From CAVVZJ01 sp963752755 (GTDB lineage: Bacteria > Planctomycetota > Planctomycetia > Isosphaerales > Isosphaeraceae): a DNA stretch of 64,000 nt. The notes under the pieces are model-generated. The model made no database searches. It was not told the DNA's origin and saw only the letters and a program-made list of their open reading frames with translations. The DNA is taken from NCBI GenBank assembly GCA_963752755.1, contig CAVVZJ010000011.1, positions 496,001 through 560,000 on the forward strand, written 5' to 3'. The position numbers and the translations under genes are program-made. Below, piece after piece: positions 10,055 to 20,743 of this stretch; position 1 is the stretch's first letter, and each line of letters opens with the position of its first letter.

Positions 10055-10089
10055 CGCGACTCCCGTCAGCCAGTCGAAGGAGGCCGACC

Positions 10090-10812
10090 GTGGCCACCGC
10101 CTCGCATGAGCCCTACCCGGATGTCGATCTCTCGGGCCTCCGCCGGTTCTCCCGCGAGGAGTTCCGGCGGCTGACCGAGGGAAACATCCTCGAACCCGAC
10201 CGGCCGCTCGCCTGGCGCGACGGCCTGGTCTGGCTCGCTGATGCGGACGGAGCCGACGCTCGACCGGTTCACCGTGAGGGACGATTCCTGGATGGCGACG
10301 ACCGGCCTCCTCGACCGCAACGAACGGCGGGAACGGATCGACGGGAGAATCCATGACATGAGCCCGATCGGGAGCCGGCATGCACCGTGTCTGGATTCGA
10401 CCTCCCGTCGAGGTTCCGAGACCGCGCTCGGCGAGGCGAGCGATTATGAGCGGTCCTGGGTCCTGTCCGCTTGCAATGACCGTCGGAGCCGGAGCCCGGC
10501 ATCTGCGCTGCTCCGTGCCCGCGAAGGGGGCTATGCGTCTCGGGCTACCCGGGGCCTGGAGATGTTTTCTGGATCGTGGAGGATCATGGACTCTCCCGCC
10601 GCGTCTGATCGCGGTGAGAAGCTGGCCGACCCTGCCGCTTCGATGATCCCCGAAGTCTGGCTCGTGGACCTGAAGAAGAACCTGATCGAAGTGCATACCG
10701 GGCCGGAAGACGGGAACCTACTACCGGCATGCGGATCGTCCGCGCCGGGGAGATGATCGCGCCGGGGGCGTTCCCGGACGTGGTGCTGTCGGTCGATGAG
10801 ATCCTGGGATAG
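10090..10812 (+). pseudogene. Remnant of a Uma2-family (DUF820) restriction-endonuclease-like protein
   Basis: Pieces of the Uma2 family, common and multicopy in planctomycetes and cyanobacteria, appear in order but in different frames: an N-terminal block (RRFSREEFRRLTEGNILEPD), a second one (RERIDGRIHDMSPIGSRHA), then YASRATRGLEMF, ASDRGEKLADPAASMIPEVW with LVDLKKNLIEVHTGPEDGN, and the C-terminus EMIAPGAFPDVVLSVDEILG ending at TAG 10810-10812. The middle of the protein, where the catalytic PD-(D/E)XK residues should be, is poorly conserved. At least two frameshifts are needed. A real pseudogene is likely because substitutions as well as indels have accumulated, but sequence errors may add to the damage. 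Confidence 0.6.
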
Positions 10813-10827
10813 AGCTGAGCCGCCCCG

Positions 10828-12841
10828 ATGATCGTAAGCTGGAACTGGCTGTCGCAGTACGTCCGATTGGACAATCCCGTCGAGGTGCTGACCGAGCGTC
10901 TGGCGTTGACGGGCCTGAACCACGAGGCGACCGAGGAAGTCGGCGGCGACCTGGCCATCGACCTGGAGGTGACGAGCAATCGGCCCGATTGCCTGAGCCA
11001 CCTCGGCGTGGCGCGGGAAATCTCCGTGCTGTTCGACGTCCCCTTCCGGGAGCCTGTGCCGCAACCGCCGACGTCGGGGGAAGACGTCGAGTCGCTGACC
11101 TCGATCGCCATCGAGGCGGCCGACCTCTGCCCGCGATTCACGGCGCGGGTCGTCCGCGGGGCGAAGGTCGGTCGAGAGCCCCTGGTGGATGCGGAAGCGG
11201 CTGGAGACGCTGGGCGTCGCCCGGATCTCCAACGTCGTCGACGTGACGAATTACGTCATGTTCGAATGCGGCCAGCCGCTGCACGCGTATGACCTGGACA
11301 AGCTCGAAGGCCGGCGCCTGATCGTCCGCCGCGCCCGCAATGGCGAGACGCTTGTGGCGATCAACGGGAAGACGTATGAGCTGACTCCCGACATGCTCGT
11401 CATCGCCGACGCGAAACGGCCGGTCGGCCTGGCGGGCGTGATGGGCGGCCTGGAGACCGAGATCGGGCCGGAGACGAGGAATATCCTGATCGAGTCGGCG
11501 CAGTTCGACCCGATCAGCGTGCGGCAGACGTCGCGGGCGCTCGGCCTGTTCAGCCCGTCGAGCTACCGGTTCGAGCGGCCGATGGACCCCTTGCGGACCG
11601 AGTGGGCGAGCCGCCGCTGCGCCGAGCTGATCCTTCAGACGGGCGGCGGCACGTTGCATCCCGGGGTGATCGACGTCGGCCCGAGGCCTGCCGATCGCTC
11701 GCCGATCACGCTCCGGCTGGACCAGATTCCCCGCGTGCTGGGCATCGAGATCGGCCGCGAGCGCGTGCGATCGCATCCTCAAGGCATTGGGACTGACTCC
11801 CGCGGGCGAGTCGTCGCGGAGCCTGACGTTCGTGCCGCCGAGCTGGCGGGCCGACCTGGAGCGGGAGATCGACCTGATCGAGGAAGTGGCTCGAATTCAC
11901 GGGTATGAGCATATCCCCGAGGATCGGCCCGTGCCGCTGACGCGATCATCCAGGGGTCGCCGGGAGCGGGTCGAGGCGGAGGTGAGGGCGGCCTTGACCG
12001 GGAATCGGGTTCGACGAGGCGTACACGTTCAGCCTCGTGGCCGAGCCGATCGACGCGGCGCTCAACGAGCGGCCCGAAATCGCGAGCCTGAAGGTCGATC
12101 ATTCGAGCCGCAAGAAGGAGAACGCCCTGCGGCAAGGACTCGTGCCGAGCCTGCTGGCCGCGCGGGCGTACAACGAGGCGCACGGCGTGGCCGAATGCCG
12201 AGCTGTTCGAGATCGCCAACGTCTACTGGCCCCGGGCCGAGTCGAGCTTGCCCGACGAGCCGACGCGGCTGGCGATCGTCGGCGGTCGCGATGTGCTCGG
12301 GATGAAGGGCGTGGTCGAGGCGCTGCTGGAACGTCTGCACGTGCCGGGTCTGGAGGCGCGGGCCTCGTCACACGCCTTGCTCCGGCCGGGACGGGCGGCG
12401 GAGCTCCTGGTCGAGGGCACGCACCTGGGATTCGTTGGCGAGTTGCATCCCGAGTGGGTCGAAAAGCTGGGCCTCCGGGACGACTGCGCGGCGGCGGAAC
12501 TGGCGTTCGACCTGCTGATCGAGCGGGCGCAACTCGTGCCGCAGTACCATCCCATGCCGGCGTTCCCGGCCGTGAGCCGGGACCTTTCGCTGGTAGTGGA
12601 TCGGAACCTGCCGTGGTCCGAGCTGGCCACGGCGGCGCGTCGGGCGGCGGGGCCGATGCTGGAAGATTTGACGTATCTCGACACGTTCACCGGAGGCAAC
12701 GTCCCCGAGGGACGTCACAGCCTGCACTTCGGCCTGCGGTTCCGACACCCTGAGCGGACGCTCACGGGCGAGGAGGTCGAGCGGGCCGTGCAGGCAATCG
12801 TCGAGGCGTGCCGGGTCCGGTTCGAGGCGGTATTGAGGTAG
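10828..12841 (+). CDS. pheT: Phenylalanine--tRNA ligase beta subunit (frameshifted)
   Basis: Partner of PheS; carries the B3/B4 editing and B5 domains and the tRNA-binding FDX-ACB domain. The start MIVSWNWLSQYVRLD is the family N-terminus. ARISNVVDVTNYVMFECGQP and HAYDLDKLEG mark B3/B4, EVARIHGYEHIPEDRP the B5 region, PAFPAVSRDLSLVVDRNLPW starts the FDX-ACB domain, and it ends at 12841. This short form lacks the N-terminal EMAP (tRNA-binding) domain of the long bacterial type. Four extra bases break it, near 11174 (GGTCGAGAGC), 11772 (GCGATCGCATCC), 12001 (GGGAATCGGG) and 12198 (CCGAATGCC). Each is corrected by deleting one base, giving about 669 residues. Confidence 0.94.
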
Positions 12842-12885
12842 TGGGAGCGGACATGGCGTCGATCGCACGGCCCGGCGCATGGGAA

Positions 12886-12916
12886 ACGGGCCCGCGCTCG
12901 GGAGAGCGGGGCCCGT
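12886..12916. terminator. Bidirectional terminator between pheT and the DUF1328 gene
   Basis: ACGGGCCC and CGCTC pair with GAGCG and GGGCCCGT around a four-base loop, with one unpaired base. It lies between convergent genes, 45 bases after pheT and 27 bases beyond the DUF1328 stop, so it probably terminates both. Confidence 0.65.
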
Positions 12917-12942
12917 CGGGATTGGCAATGAGCTTTCGTCGA

Positions 12943-13117
12943 TCAGACCGGTGGCGCGGCGCCTGCGGCCGACGATCAGGCTGATGACGAAGAGCACCAG
13001 GAAGATCACGGCCAGGAAGTAGCCAATATTCGCCGCCGTGCCGCTGATCCAGCCCATGCCGGGAACGAGAGCCGCGATCAGGGCGATGATGAAGAACAGA
13101 ATGGCCCACCGAAGCAT
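12943..13117 (-). CDS. DUF1328 small membrane protein
   Basis: About 57 residues with two hydrophobic helices: MLRWAILFFIIALIAALVPG and, after a GMGWISGTAANIGYF turn, a second helix ending in a basic tail after LIVG. This matches the DUF1328 family of small inner-membrane proteins, often induced by stress but of unknown function. As written the frame runs far past the family's normal end. Removing one extra base in the arginine-rich tail gives a TGA at 12943-12945 and the usual length. It is transcribed towards pheT and is the first of a series of small membrane proteins in this region. Confidence 0.8.
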
Positions 13118-13316
13118 CGGTTGACTCCTTTATTCTTGGAGAGAAGCCGGAGGTCTGGGGACTGCGGGGTCAGAACCCCGCAACGATGGTTGGCCGTCCG
13201 TGGCCGGTCGCTCCATTCACGGCGTCGCCACCCGGAATCGAGGGCGACGCCGCGTTGATTCGGAATGCGTCGAGGCTCGTGACGCGATGCATCAACAGCG
13301 TTCCGGAACATTCCAA

Positions 13317-13736
13317 TTAGCGGGATCGCATCGCGACCCCGACGACCAGACCAACAACCAGGCCAAGGCCGAAGGCGGCAGCGACCGACTGGCCGGGGCG
13401 ATGGCGGACGAAATCTTCGGCCGTCTCGTATCCCTCACCCATGGCGCGATACGCCTGGCCATAACCGGCCCGAAGCCGTTCGGCGGTCGCGCCGGCGAAG
13501 TCGCGGACAGACTCGGCGGCCTGACTGGTGGCAGACGCGCCTCGGGCGGTCAGGTCACCGAGGAACTTCTCGATCGCCTCGCGGCCCTCGCCAGTCTTCT
13601 GCTGGATCCGGCCGATAAGCTGGTCGATGTTGCCGTTCTCGATCTGGAGGTCGCTGTCGCTGAGCTGCCCCCACTTCTCCTTGACCTGGCCCTTGATCTT
13701 GTTCCACTGACCTTGAATTTCCTGCGCGTTGAGCAT
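13317..13736 (-). CDS. CsbD-family stress protein with C-terminal glycine-zipper anchor
   Basis: The start at 13736 is preceded by GGGAGG at good spacing; the longer upstream frame is ignored. Residues 1-65 match CsbD (IQGQWNKIKGQVKEKWGQL, then GNIDQLIGRIQQKTGEGREA), a family of small stress-induced proteins in E. coli (YjbJ) and Bacillus. Unlike ordinary CsbD, it continues into an amphipathic middle (AESVRDFAGATAERLRAGYG) and ends in a membrane helix with a G-x3-G pattern (AAAFGLGLVVGLVVGVAMRS), as in ElaB/YqjD (DUF883) proteins. This predicts a membrane-tethered CsbD domain facing the cytosol. The fusion resembles the anchors of the neighbouring 14693, 17761 and 21116 genes. The frame is intact. 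Confidence 0.85.
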   Translation of the reverse strand: MLNAQEIQGQWNKIKGQVKEKWGQLSDSDLQIENGNIDQLIGRIQQKTGEGREAIEKFLGDLTARGASATSQAAESVRDFAGATAERLRAGYGQAYRAMGEGYETAEDFVRHRPGQSVAAAFGLGLVVGLVVGVAMRSR

Positions 13737-14048
13737 TGCGGCGAGCCTCCCTTGGTATGTTGCCATTCGACGCTGCTTGGAGGCGGTAGCCGCCGACCGG
13801 CCGTCCCACCTCGATTCGCTGTTGAGAGGATTGTTAACGCAATCGCAGTGCCAAAGTTTTATTGACGCCTGTGAATCCGGTGTGACGGGCCTTGCCGATC
13901 GAGCCGGAGGAACCGGGCGCGGGAGCATCGTCGCCGGGCCTGGGAAGAAGATGGACCGGGGCGTTAGAAGGGGGGTCGTCGCGGAGGCGGGCGGCTCGCT
14001 GAACCCTGAAGTGGGCGGGTGATCCCAGGAGTGGCGGGCGCAAAGAGA

Positions 14049-14073
14049 ACCCCCCGGCATGAGACCGGGGGGT
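14049..14073 (-). terminator. Terminator of the small lipoprotein gene
   Basis: Perfect 9-bp stem ACCCCCCGG / CCGGGGGGT with a seven-base loop, followed on the minus strand by TCTCTTT. It lies 90 bases beyond the stop of the lipoprotein gene at 14163. Confidence 0.7.
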
Positions 14074-14162
14074 GCGTGGTTATCAGGAGCCGGGCGGTGG
14101 GACAGACAGGCCTCCAACCGACCGGTGCGTTGGCTTCGGGCGTGGAGCGGGAGCCGATCCGA

Positions 14163-14351
14163 TCAGGGATTCTCGGCGGGGGCACCCGGAGCGGCGGGAG
14201 CCTCGGCACCCGGAGCCGGCATGGCACCGGCGTCGGCCGGGGCGGGGGCTGCCTCGCCTGCGGCCGGAGCAGCCGGGGCGGCGCCCTCCTCGTTGGCGCA
14301 GCCGACGAAAGCGAAGAGGCCCAGCAGGGCGAGAGCAAAGAAGCGCTTCAT
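14163..14351 (-). CDS. Small Ala/Pro-rich lipoprotein
   Basis: 62 residues. The start at 14351 (MKRFFALALLGLFAFVGC) gives a textbook lipoprotein signal with the lipidated cysteine at residue 18. The mature part is a low-complexity alanine/proline/glutamate chain (NEEGAAPAAPAAGEAAPAPA) ending PGAPAENP, without a folded domain. It is likely a disordered envelope-anchored spacer or small structural lipoprotein; function unknown. A longer upstream frame exists but would bury the signal peptide. It resembles in composition the larger lipoprotein encoded at 24379-24783. Confidence 0.75.
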   Translation of the reverse strand: MKRFFALALLGLFAFVGCANEEGAAPAAPAAGEAAPAPADAGAMPAPGAEAPAAPGAPAENP

Positions 14352-14692
14352 GAGGGTTTCCGTCCTGTCCTGTTCTTCAGTTCCTGGCAACCATGCAAGT
14401 TGACGCCGCTCCCACGGCGGAAACGGCCTACAGAGCACGACTGTTATAGCGAGCGAAGGACCAGCTTACTAGTAGTTCGTGCCCCGGTGTCGATTCTCGC
14501 GAACGGGTTTCGACCCCGGGCGTCCTCGCGCACCCGGGCCACCTCCCGCCGCGAAGCGGGCTGCGCGGCCAGCCTCGGCGGCACGGGGCTTGCACGATGG
14601 TCAACCAGTCAGTTCTCGATCTCAAGCGGATCGAGAGTGCACTTTGCGGACGGAATGTCGAGGACAACGGACTCCTGGGAGGTAGAAATCCG
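14352..14692. other. Gene-free divergent spacer
   Basis: 341 bases between the divergent lipoprotein gene and the ElaB-like gene. No gene or strong promoter match was recognised; it must contain the promoters of both. Confidence 0.4.
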
Positions 14693-15091
14693 ATGGCCGA
14701 CAAGCAACAAAATCCGTCGCAGGGACGGAACAACGGCGGCTCGGTGCAGGGTCAGATGCGCGAGATGGGCCAGCGCGTCCGTGAAGGCGCGGAGCAGGTG
14801 GGCGACCGGATGAGGGAGGGGTACGACATGACCCGCGATGAGATGGCCCGACGCTACCGGCAAGCCGAGGGCATGGTCGCCCGCAACCCGGGCTCATCGG
14901 TGCTCGTGGGCTTCGGCCTGGGCGTCGGCCTGGGCGTGGTGCTGGGGATGCTCCTGACGCAGCGGGAGCAGTCCTGGTTCGATCGCTACGTGCCCGACTC
15001 GCTCCGCGACCTGCCCGACCGCTTCCGCCACATCCCCGATCGGTTCCGGCACATCCCGGATGCCGTCTCGGAATATCTGCCGAATCGTTGA
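14693..15091 (+). CDS. ElaB/YqjD-like (DUF883-type) tail-anchored protein
   Basis: 132 residues. ATG at 14693 follows GGGAGGT at good spacing, so the longer frame starting near 14597 is not used. The N-terminal half is a glycine/glutamine-rich then helical region with heptad-like spacing (MGQRVREGAEQVGDRMREGY). The middle carries a DUF883-style RNPGSSVLVGFGLGVGLGV membrane segment, and the tail repeats a DRFRHIPD motif twice before EYLPNR. In E. coli, ElaB and YqjD are C-terminally anchored inner-membrane proteins that bind ribosomes or protect the membrane in stationary phase; here the helix is followed by an extra 45 residues. Followed by a strong terminator, so probably monocistronic. Confidence 0.75.
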   Translation: MADKQQNPSQGRNNGGSVQGQMREMGQRVREGAEQVGDRMREGYDMTRDEMARRYRQAEGMVARNPGSSVLVGFGLGVGLGVVLGMLLTQREQSWFDRYVPDSLRDLPDRFRHIPDRFRHIPDAVSEYLPNR

Positions 15092-15122
15092 GGTCCGGGG
15101 CCGCGAGCCAGCCACTGGACGC

Positions 15123-15165
15123 AAGGAGGCCGCTTCGGGACCCGTCCCGGGGTTGGCCTCCTTTT
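15123..15165 (+). terminator. Rho-independent terminator after the ElaB-like gene
   Basis: AAGGAGGCC pairs with GGCCTCCTT around a GC-rich loop and is followed by TTTT. It lies 32 bases after the stop codon at 15091. Confidence 0.8.
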
Positions 15166-15282
15166 GCTTGCATGGACGTCAAAGTGGCTCGATCGGCCAG
15201 GCAAGCGATGGATGGACGGGCCGATGTCCGTACCATAGAGTGGCAAGCGAACGGGACGACTTGAGGTCGGGAGGGCGTGGTC

Positions 15283-16856
15283 ATGGTCAGGAACTGGCGG
15301 TTCTGGGTGCTGGCCGCGCTCCAGGTCGGGCCGCCGGCCCTGTTCATCACCCTGGGCTTCCGCTGGCTGGCCGAGCGGGACTGGGGGTTCTACGGCTTCG
15401 TGGCCTGGCTGGCCGCCGGCTCCGTCTTCGCCGCCTTGATGGTCCGCTGGACCCGATCGAAGAATCCGGTGCTGCCGCCGATCGACTGGAACGCGCCGCG
15501 GACCTTCACCCCGCGCGACCGCCAGGCCTGGGAGGTCGTCCAGCACGAGGCGGAAACGGCCGAGACTGGCTCGATGGAACAATTGACGACCATCGACATT
15601 TACGTCAATACCGGCAAACGGTTGTCCGAGGCAGTCGCGAAACACTACCATCCGAACTCGTCCCACCCGGTCGAGCATGTGCCAGTGGTGGACATCCTCA
15701 CGGCGCTCGAGCTGGCCGCGGAGGATCTGGGCCGGCTCTGCCGGGAGGTGCCGGGCGGCGACATGCTCACGCCCGCCCACGGCAAGAAGGCAGTGCAGGC
15801 GGCCAACTACATCAACAAGGCCAACCAGATCTACGGCTACCTCCTGCCGATCTTCCAGCCGGCCGCGGGCCTGATGCGGCTGGGTGCCTCGAAGCTGATG
15901 ACCGAGCCGGCCTGGAAGAACATGCAGGCGAACCTCCTGCGCTGGTTCTTCCGGGCCTACGTCAATCGACTCGGCACGCACCTGATCGAACTCTACAGCG
16001 GCCGGCTCGCGATCGGGGCCGAGCAGTACCGCCGCCTGACCGGCCGCTCGCCCGGACGGACGCTCGGCGAGGGCGAGGGCGTGCCCGAGCGTCTGGTCGT
16101 CGCGGTGGCCGGGGCGCGGGGTTCGGGCAAATCAACGCTCATCGCGGCGCTCGAAGACGCCCGGTCCGGCGACCTTGGCCCGGTTCGCGACCGCCTGGAA
16201 CGGGGCGGCTTCGACGCAGGGCTGGCCGACTTGCTGAGAGACCGCCGAGTTCGTCGAGATCGAACGTTACACGATCCACGAAGGAGGCGAGGTCGCCCGC
16301 GACCGCTACACCCGCCAGGATGCCGTGGTCGAGGCCGTCGAGGCCGACTTCCTTCTGCTGGTACTCGATGGCCGACGGGCCGACTTCTCGCTTGATGCCC
16401 GGTTCGCCGAGGCCTGGGCCTCCTGGTTCGACACGCAGCCGTCGCGGGAGGTCCCGCCGGCCCTGGCCGTCCTGACCGGCGCCGACCGGCCCGAGCTGAC
16501 CGGCGAGTCGCTCGGGACGCCCGAAGGCGGCCGGGTCGTGCTGACCCACGCCGAGCCGCGAGTCGGCCCTGCGGGCCCGACTCGACGGAGTGCGCAAGAC
16601 GCTGCCCGCCGCGATCACCGACGTCGTGGCCGTCGGCCTCGAAGCCAGGCCGCCCGAAGGGATCGACGACGTGCTCCTGCCCGAGATGGCCGCCTTGCTG
16701 CACCGGGCGGAGCGCACGGCCTTGATCCGACATTTCCACTGGCAATCCAACCGCTCGAAGGCCCGCCGCTTCCTCGGCCAGGTCGGCCGTCAGGGACGGC
16801 GACTCTGGGGCGCGGTCCGCTCGCGCAAGGGACGGGCGAAAGAGTCCGCCCGTTGA
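15283..16856 (+). CDS. Membrane-anchored GTPase-domain protein (frameshifted)
   Basis: About 524 codons. ATG at 15283 has GGGAGG eight bases upstream. Two N-terminal membrane helices (FWVLAALQVGPPALFITLGF and FVAWLAAGSVFAALMVRW) precede a helical region and, from about residue 270, a P-loop GTPase domain: G1 is VAGARGSGKSTL, G3-like sequence lies around DAEFVEIERY, and LAVLTGADRPEL replaces the usual G4 N/TKxD by TGAD. The C-terminal helices end KGRAKESAR. Two extra C's (near 16237, GAGACCGCCGAG; near 16549, GAGCCGCGAG) break the frame. Overall architecture recalls membrane GTPases of the Era/dynamin/YcjX type; no exact orthologue is claimed. A TGGACG/TAGAGT promoter-like pair lies at 15213-15241. 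Confidence 0.78.
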
Positions 16857-16970
16857 GAGGCGAACGGTCCCGTGGGCGGCCGTTGGCACAATGCTTGCTC
16901 ACCAAGGCGGGCGACGAGGGCCAAAGGCGGCCGGCCGTGAGCACGCGACGAGCACGACGAGGAACCAGCC

Positions 16971-17594
16971 GTGGCGACAGAGCACCACGAGGTTGACGAG
17001 ATTCGCCGCCAGATGGCGCAGATCCGCCGGGAACTCCACGAAGACATGCAAGGTGTCGTCGCGGGGGCGGAGGCGGCGAGCGACTGGAAGTATTACGTCC
17101 AGCGCTACCCGTGGGTGGCCCTCGGCCTGACGGCGGTCGTCGGCTATCTGGTCGTCCCAAGCGTCGGCCGTCGGCCGAGGAGGCGGCCGAGGAAGCGGCG
17201 GAGGAAACCGCCGACCGGTTCCGCGGCTGTCTTCCGCCGTGCCAGGAAGGCGGTTCGTAAGGGCGAGGAGCCGCCGAGCGTCGAGAAGAAGGAGCGCAAG
17301 GCGGGCCTGATGGGCATGGTCTTCGGTATGGTGACGCCCGTCGTCCTGCGGGTCGTGCAGACTTACGCGGCGAACTACGTCGAGAACTGGCTGGCTCAGC
17401 AGCAGGCGATGGGCCTTGGCCCGATGTCGGCCGGCGGCCCGCCGCCCGGCTTCGGTCCGCGACCGGGACGGCTCGGGCTTCCCGGGCCACCGGCCCGCGG
17501 CCCGGTCCCGGCTCGCGACCCGGTCCCCGACCCGGCAGCGGCCCGCCGCCCGGCTTCGGCGAGCCGCCGGGCGGTCCCTCGCAGTCCGGGTTGA
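16971..17594 (+). CDS. Small membrane-associated protein, DUF3618/YqjD-like
   Basis: The GTG start at 16971 follows GAGGAACC. The N-terminal 40 residues are a charged amphipathic helix (DEIRRQMAQIRRELHEDMQG) followed by YPWVALGLTAVVGYLVVP, a single membrane helix. Two nearby frameshifts near 17157 and 17215 probably replace an Ala/Glu coiled segment (EEAAEEAAEETADRF in the alternate frame) by an arginine-rich one. The middle (MVTPVVLRVVQTYAANYVEN) is a second hydrophobic or amphipathic helix, and the end is Pro/Gly-rich. If one base is missing near 17480, the Pro/Gly tail would continue to a TGA at 17762-17764 overlapping the next start as ATGA; the C-terminus is therefore uncertain. It heads a likely three-gene operon. 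Confidence 0.62.
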   Translation: MATEHHEVDEIRRQMAQIRRELHEDMQGVVAGAEAASDWKYYVQRYPWVALGLTAVVGYLVVPSVGRRPRRRPRKRRRKPPTGSAAVFRRARKAVRKGEEPPSVEKKERKAGLMGMVFGMVTPVVLRVVQTYAANYVENWLAQQQAMGLGPMSAGGPPPGFGPRPGRLGLPGPPARGPVPARDPVPDPAAARRPASASRRAVPRSPG

Positions 17595-17760
17595 GAAGAG
17601 CACCGGAGCCCGGTTCGGATCGAGAACGATCGATCTGGCCCAAAGTCGAGTCTGAGTCAGAATCACCAAAGTCAACCGGCACCGGTGTTCGCCGCGCAGG
17701 ACTCAAGAACCGCGACCGGCCAGGCCCGCGAGCGGACCGGTCTCCCGGAGGGTCGTTCCG

Positions 17761-17977
17761 ATGATCGATCGACTCAAGAACCTCGGCGGTGGGGACCTCG
17801 GCACACAGGCCGAGAACCTCAGGGAATCGGCGCTGGACCTGACCGCCACGGCGCGGGAGAAGCTCGCGCAGGGTCAGGACATTCGTCCGCAACTACACGG
17901 TCCGCGAGCCCGCCAAGGCCCTCGGTCTGGCACTGGGCATGGGAGTACTCCTCGGATGGCTGATCAAGCGACGGTAA
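17761..17977 (+). CDS. Small tail-anchored DUF883-like protein
   Basis: After removing one extra A near 17881 (GGACATTCG for GACTTCG) this encodes 71 residues: a short amphipathic N-terminus (MIDRLKNLGGGDLGTQAENL, then a helix with ALDLTATAREKLAQGQD) and a C-terminal membrane helix REPAKALGLALGMGVLLGWL ending in IKRR. The sequence around R-x-P-x3-ALGLALGxG is the typical ElaB/YqjD tail. It overlaps the next gene by 22 bases. Together with the Holin-X-like gene it resembles the E. coli yqjD-yqjE arrangement. Confidence 0.75.
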
Positions 17978-18504
17978 GATCGCAGTCGCAGGCCCGGGCG
18001 AACCGCAACGGCGGGCCCCGGGTCGACGATCGACTCGCCCTTGAGCGAGGGAGTCTTCGGCAACCTCGCCGAGTTCGCCAGCGACTGCACGACTCTGGCC
18101 GAGTTGCAGATCAAGCTCGCCCTGCTCGACGCCAGGGAGAGCGCCGGCCGGGCCGCCTGCCGGTCGGCATCGCCATCGCCGGCGTGATTCTGGCATCTGG
18201 TGAGCCTGCCGGTACTCTTGCTGGGCGTCGGCGAATTGCTCGTGCTCTGTGACGACCCTGGAGCGGGCCTGGGCTTACCTGATCGTGGCGGGCGCGTGCC
18301 TGGTCCTCGGCGGTCTGCTGGCCTTGCTGTTCGGCCTGCGACTCGGCTCGGCCTTCGCGAGCTTCCAGCGCTCGCGCGAGGAGACTGAACCGCAACCTGA
18401 CCTGGATCAAGACCGTCCTCGCCCACAGCGGCCGCCGTCCTCCGCATCACCGGCGAGCCGGCGAGCGCATCTCCGGCCGTATCGCTGGGTCGCTGGCAGG
18501 ATGA
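17956..18504 (+). CDS. Phage-holin-superfamily (Holin-X, YqjE-like) membrane protein, heavily frameshifted
   Basis: Start ATG at 17956 overlaps the preceding stop. With about five frameshifts corrected (near 18027, 18163, 18200, 18249 and 18385; extra bases are visible as GCATCTGG, CTCTGTGACG and GAGACTGAAC) the protein reads as an N-terminal helix (EGVFGNLAEFASDCTTLAEL then QIKLALLDARESAGRAA), two membrane helices (VGIAIAGVIL and YLIVAGACLVLGGLLALLFG) and a basic amphipathic tail ending RISGRIAGSLAG. This is the architecture of the Actinobacterial Holin-X family, which includes YqjE. These are chromosomal membrane proteins rather than lysis proteins, of unknown role. No phage genes are nearby. 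Confidence 0.72.
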
Positions 18505-18655
18505 CGAGCAGCACGAGCATTGCAAAGGCGAGCCCTGATCCAGATGACGGATTTCCTTCGGTCTGCCGAGGATCACGCCGGGAGCGGCTGGGCCACAAGA
18601 TTTGTCGGCCAGCCGCCCTTGGTGGCCGGCTTGACGCGCGTGTCGGGAACCGCTC

Positions 18656-18693
18656 TAAAAATGAGCCCCGAGGAGCCTCAGGCCCCGGGGCTC
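18656..18693 (-). terminator. Rho-independent terminator of the CBS-domain gene
   Basis: GAGCCCCG pairs with CGGGGCTC, and on the minus strand the hairpin is followed by ATTTTTAG. It starts 31 bases beyond the CBS gene's corrected stop at 18725. Confidence 0.8.
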
Positions 18694-18724
18694 GTGGGCG
18701 ATTCCAAGGCCGAACGGGGTCGGG

Positions 18725-19121
18725 TCAGGGTTGCTCGACGACGTCGCTGACGACCTCGCCCAGCTTCGCGGTCGGAGGCGTAGGGGGCGAGGTCGGCCCA
18801 GGCGACGATGCCGACCAGGCGATCCTCGGCATCGACCACCAGCACGCGGCGGATGCCCTCGCGGCCGAAGATGGCTTCGACCTCCGCCAGGGGCGTATCA
18901 GGACGGACGGTGACGACGCCCTTGGTCATGATGTCGGCGACCGAGCGCGTGGCCAGGTCGGGGTGATCGGCCAGGGCCAGGGCCACGTCGCGGTCGGTCA
19001 GGATGCCGACGGGCTGGCCGTTATCGAGCACGGGCACGGCGCCGCAATCGGCGTCGCGGAAGATCATCACGGCCTCGATCACCGAGCTGTACGGCGAGCA
19101 GGTCCGCGGGTCGGGCGTCAT
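18725..19121 (-). CDS. CBS-domain-pair protein
   Basis: About 131 residues consisting of two tandem CBS domains: MTPDPRTCSPYSSVIEAVMI then VPVLDNGQPVGILTDRDVAL, and ADIMTKGVVTVRPDTPLAEV then RRVLVVDAEDRLVGIVAWAD. Such stand-alone Bateman modules bind adenosyl ligands (AMP, ATP, SAM) and regulate partner proteins or act as cytosolic energy sensors. One extra base near 18762 (GAAGCTGGGC) breaks the end; corrected it reads GEVVSDVVEQP and stops at 18725-18727, just before a strong terminator. It lies 227 bases downstream of the sigma-54 response regulator in the same direction. Confidence 0.87.
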
Positions 19122-19348
19122 GATCGTCGGCGGCCACCGTGGGCCGGCGTCGTCGGGCGACGGGCTGGGCCGTCGGTCGGGAAACGGGGTCGGGCATCGG
19201 TGCGATCTCCGAAGCTTCGTGTTCGACGGGCGGTGCTGAACCGCTCAGGTCAAGCGGACAACCAGCAAGCAATGACGGAAGCAAGTGGCGGGCCAACACC
19301 GGCGACCCGCTCGATCGCCCGCGAGGTTCGTGACCCGAAGCCACCGCC

Positions 19349-20743
<1,395 letters not shown>

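Noticed and set aside
18407..18598. Minus-strand frame with a hydrophobic segment (GLAFAMLVLLVILPATQ)
   Set aside because: Overlaps antisense with the Holin-X-like gene end; no start site or family support.
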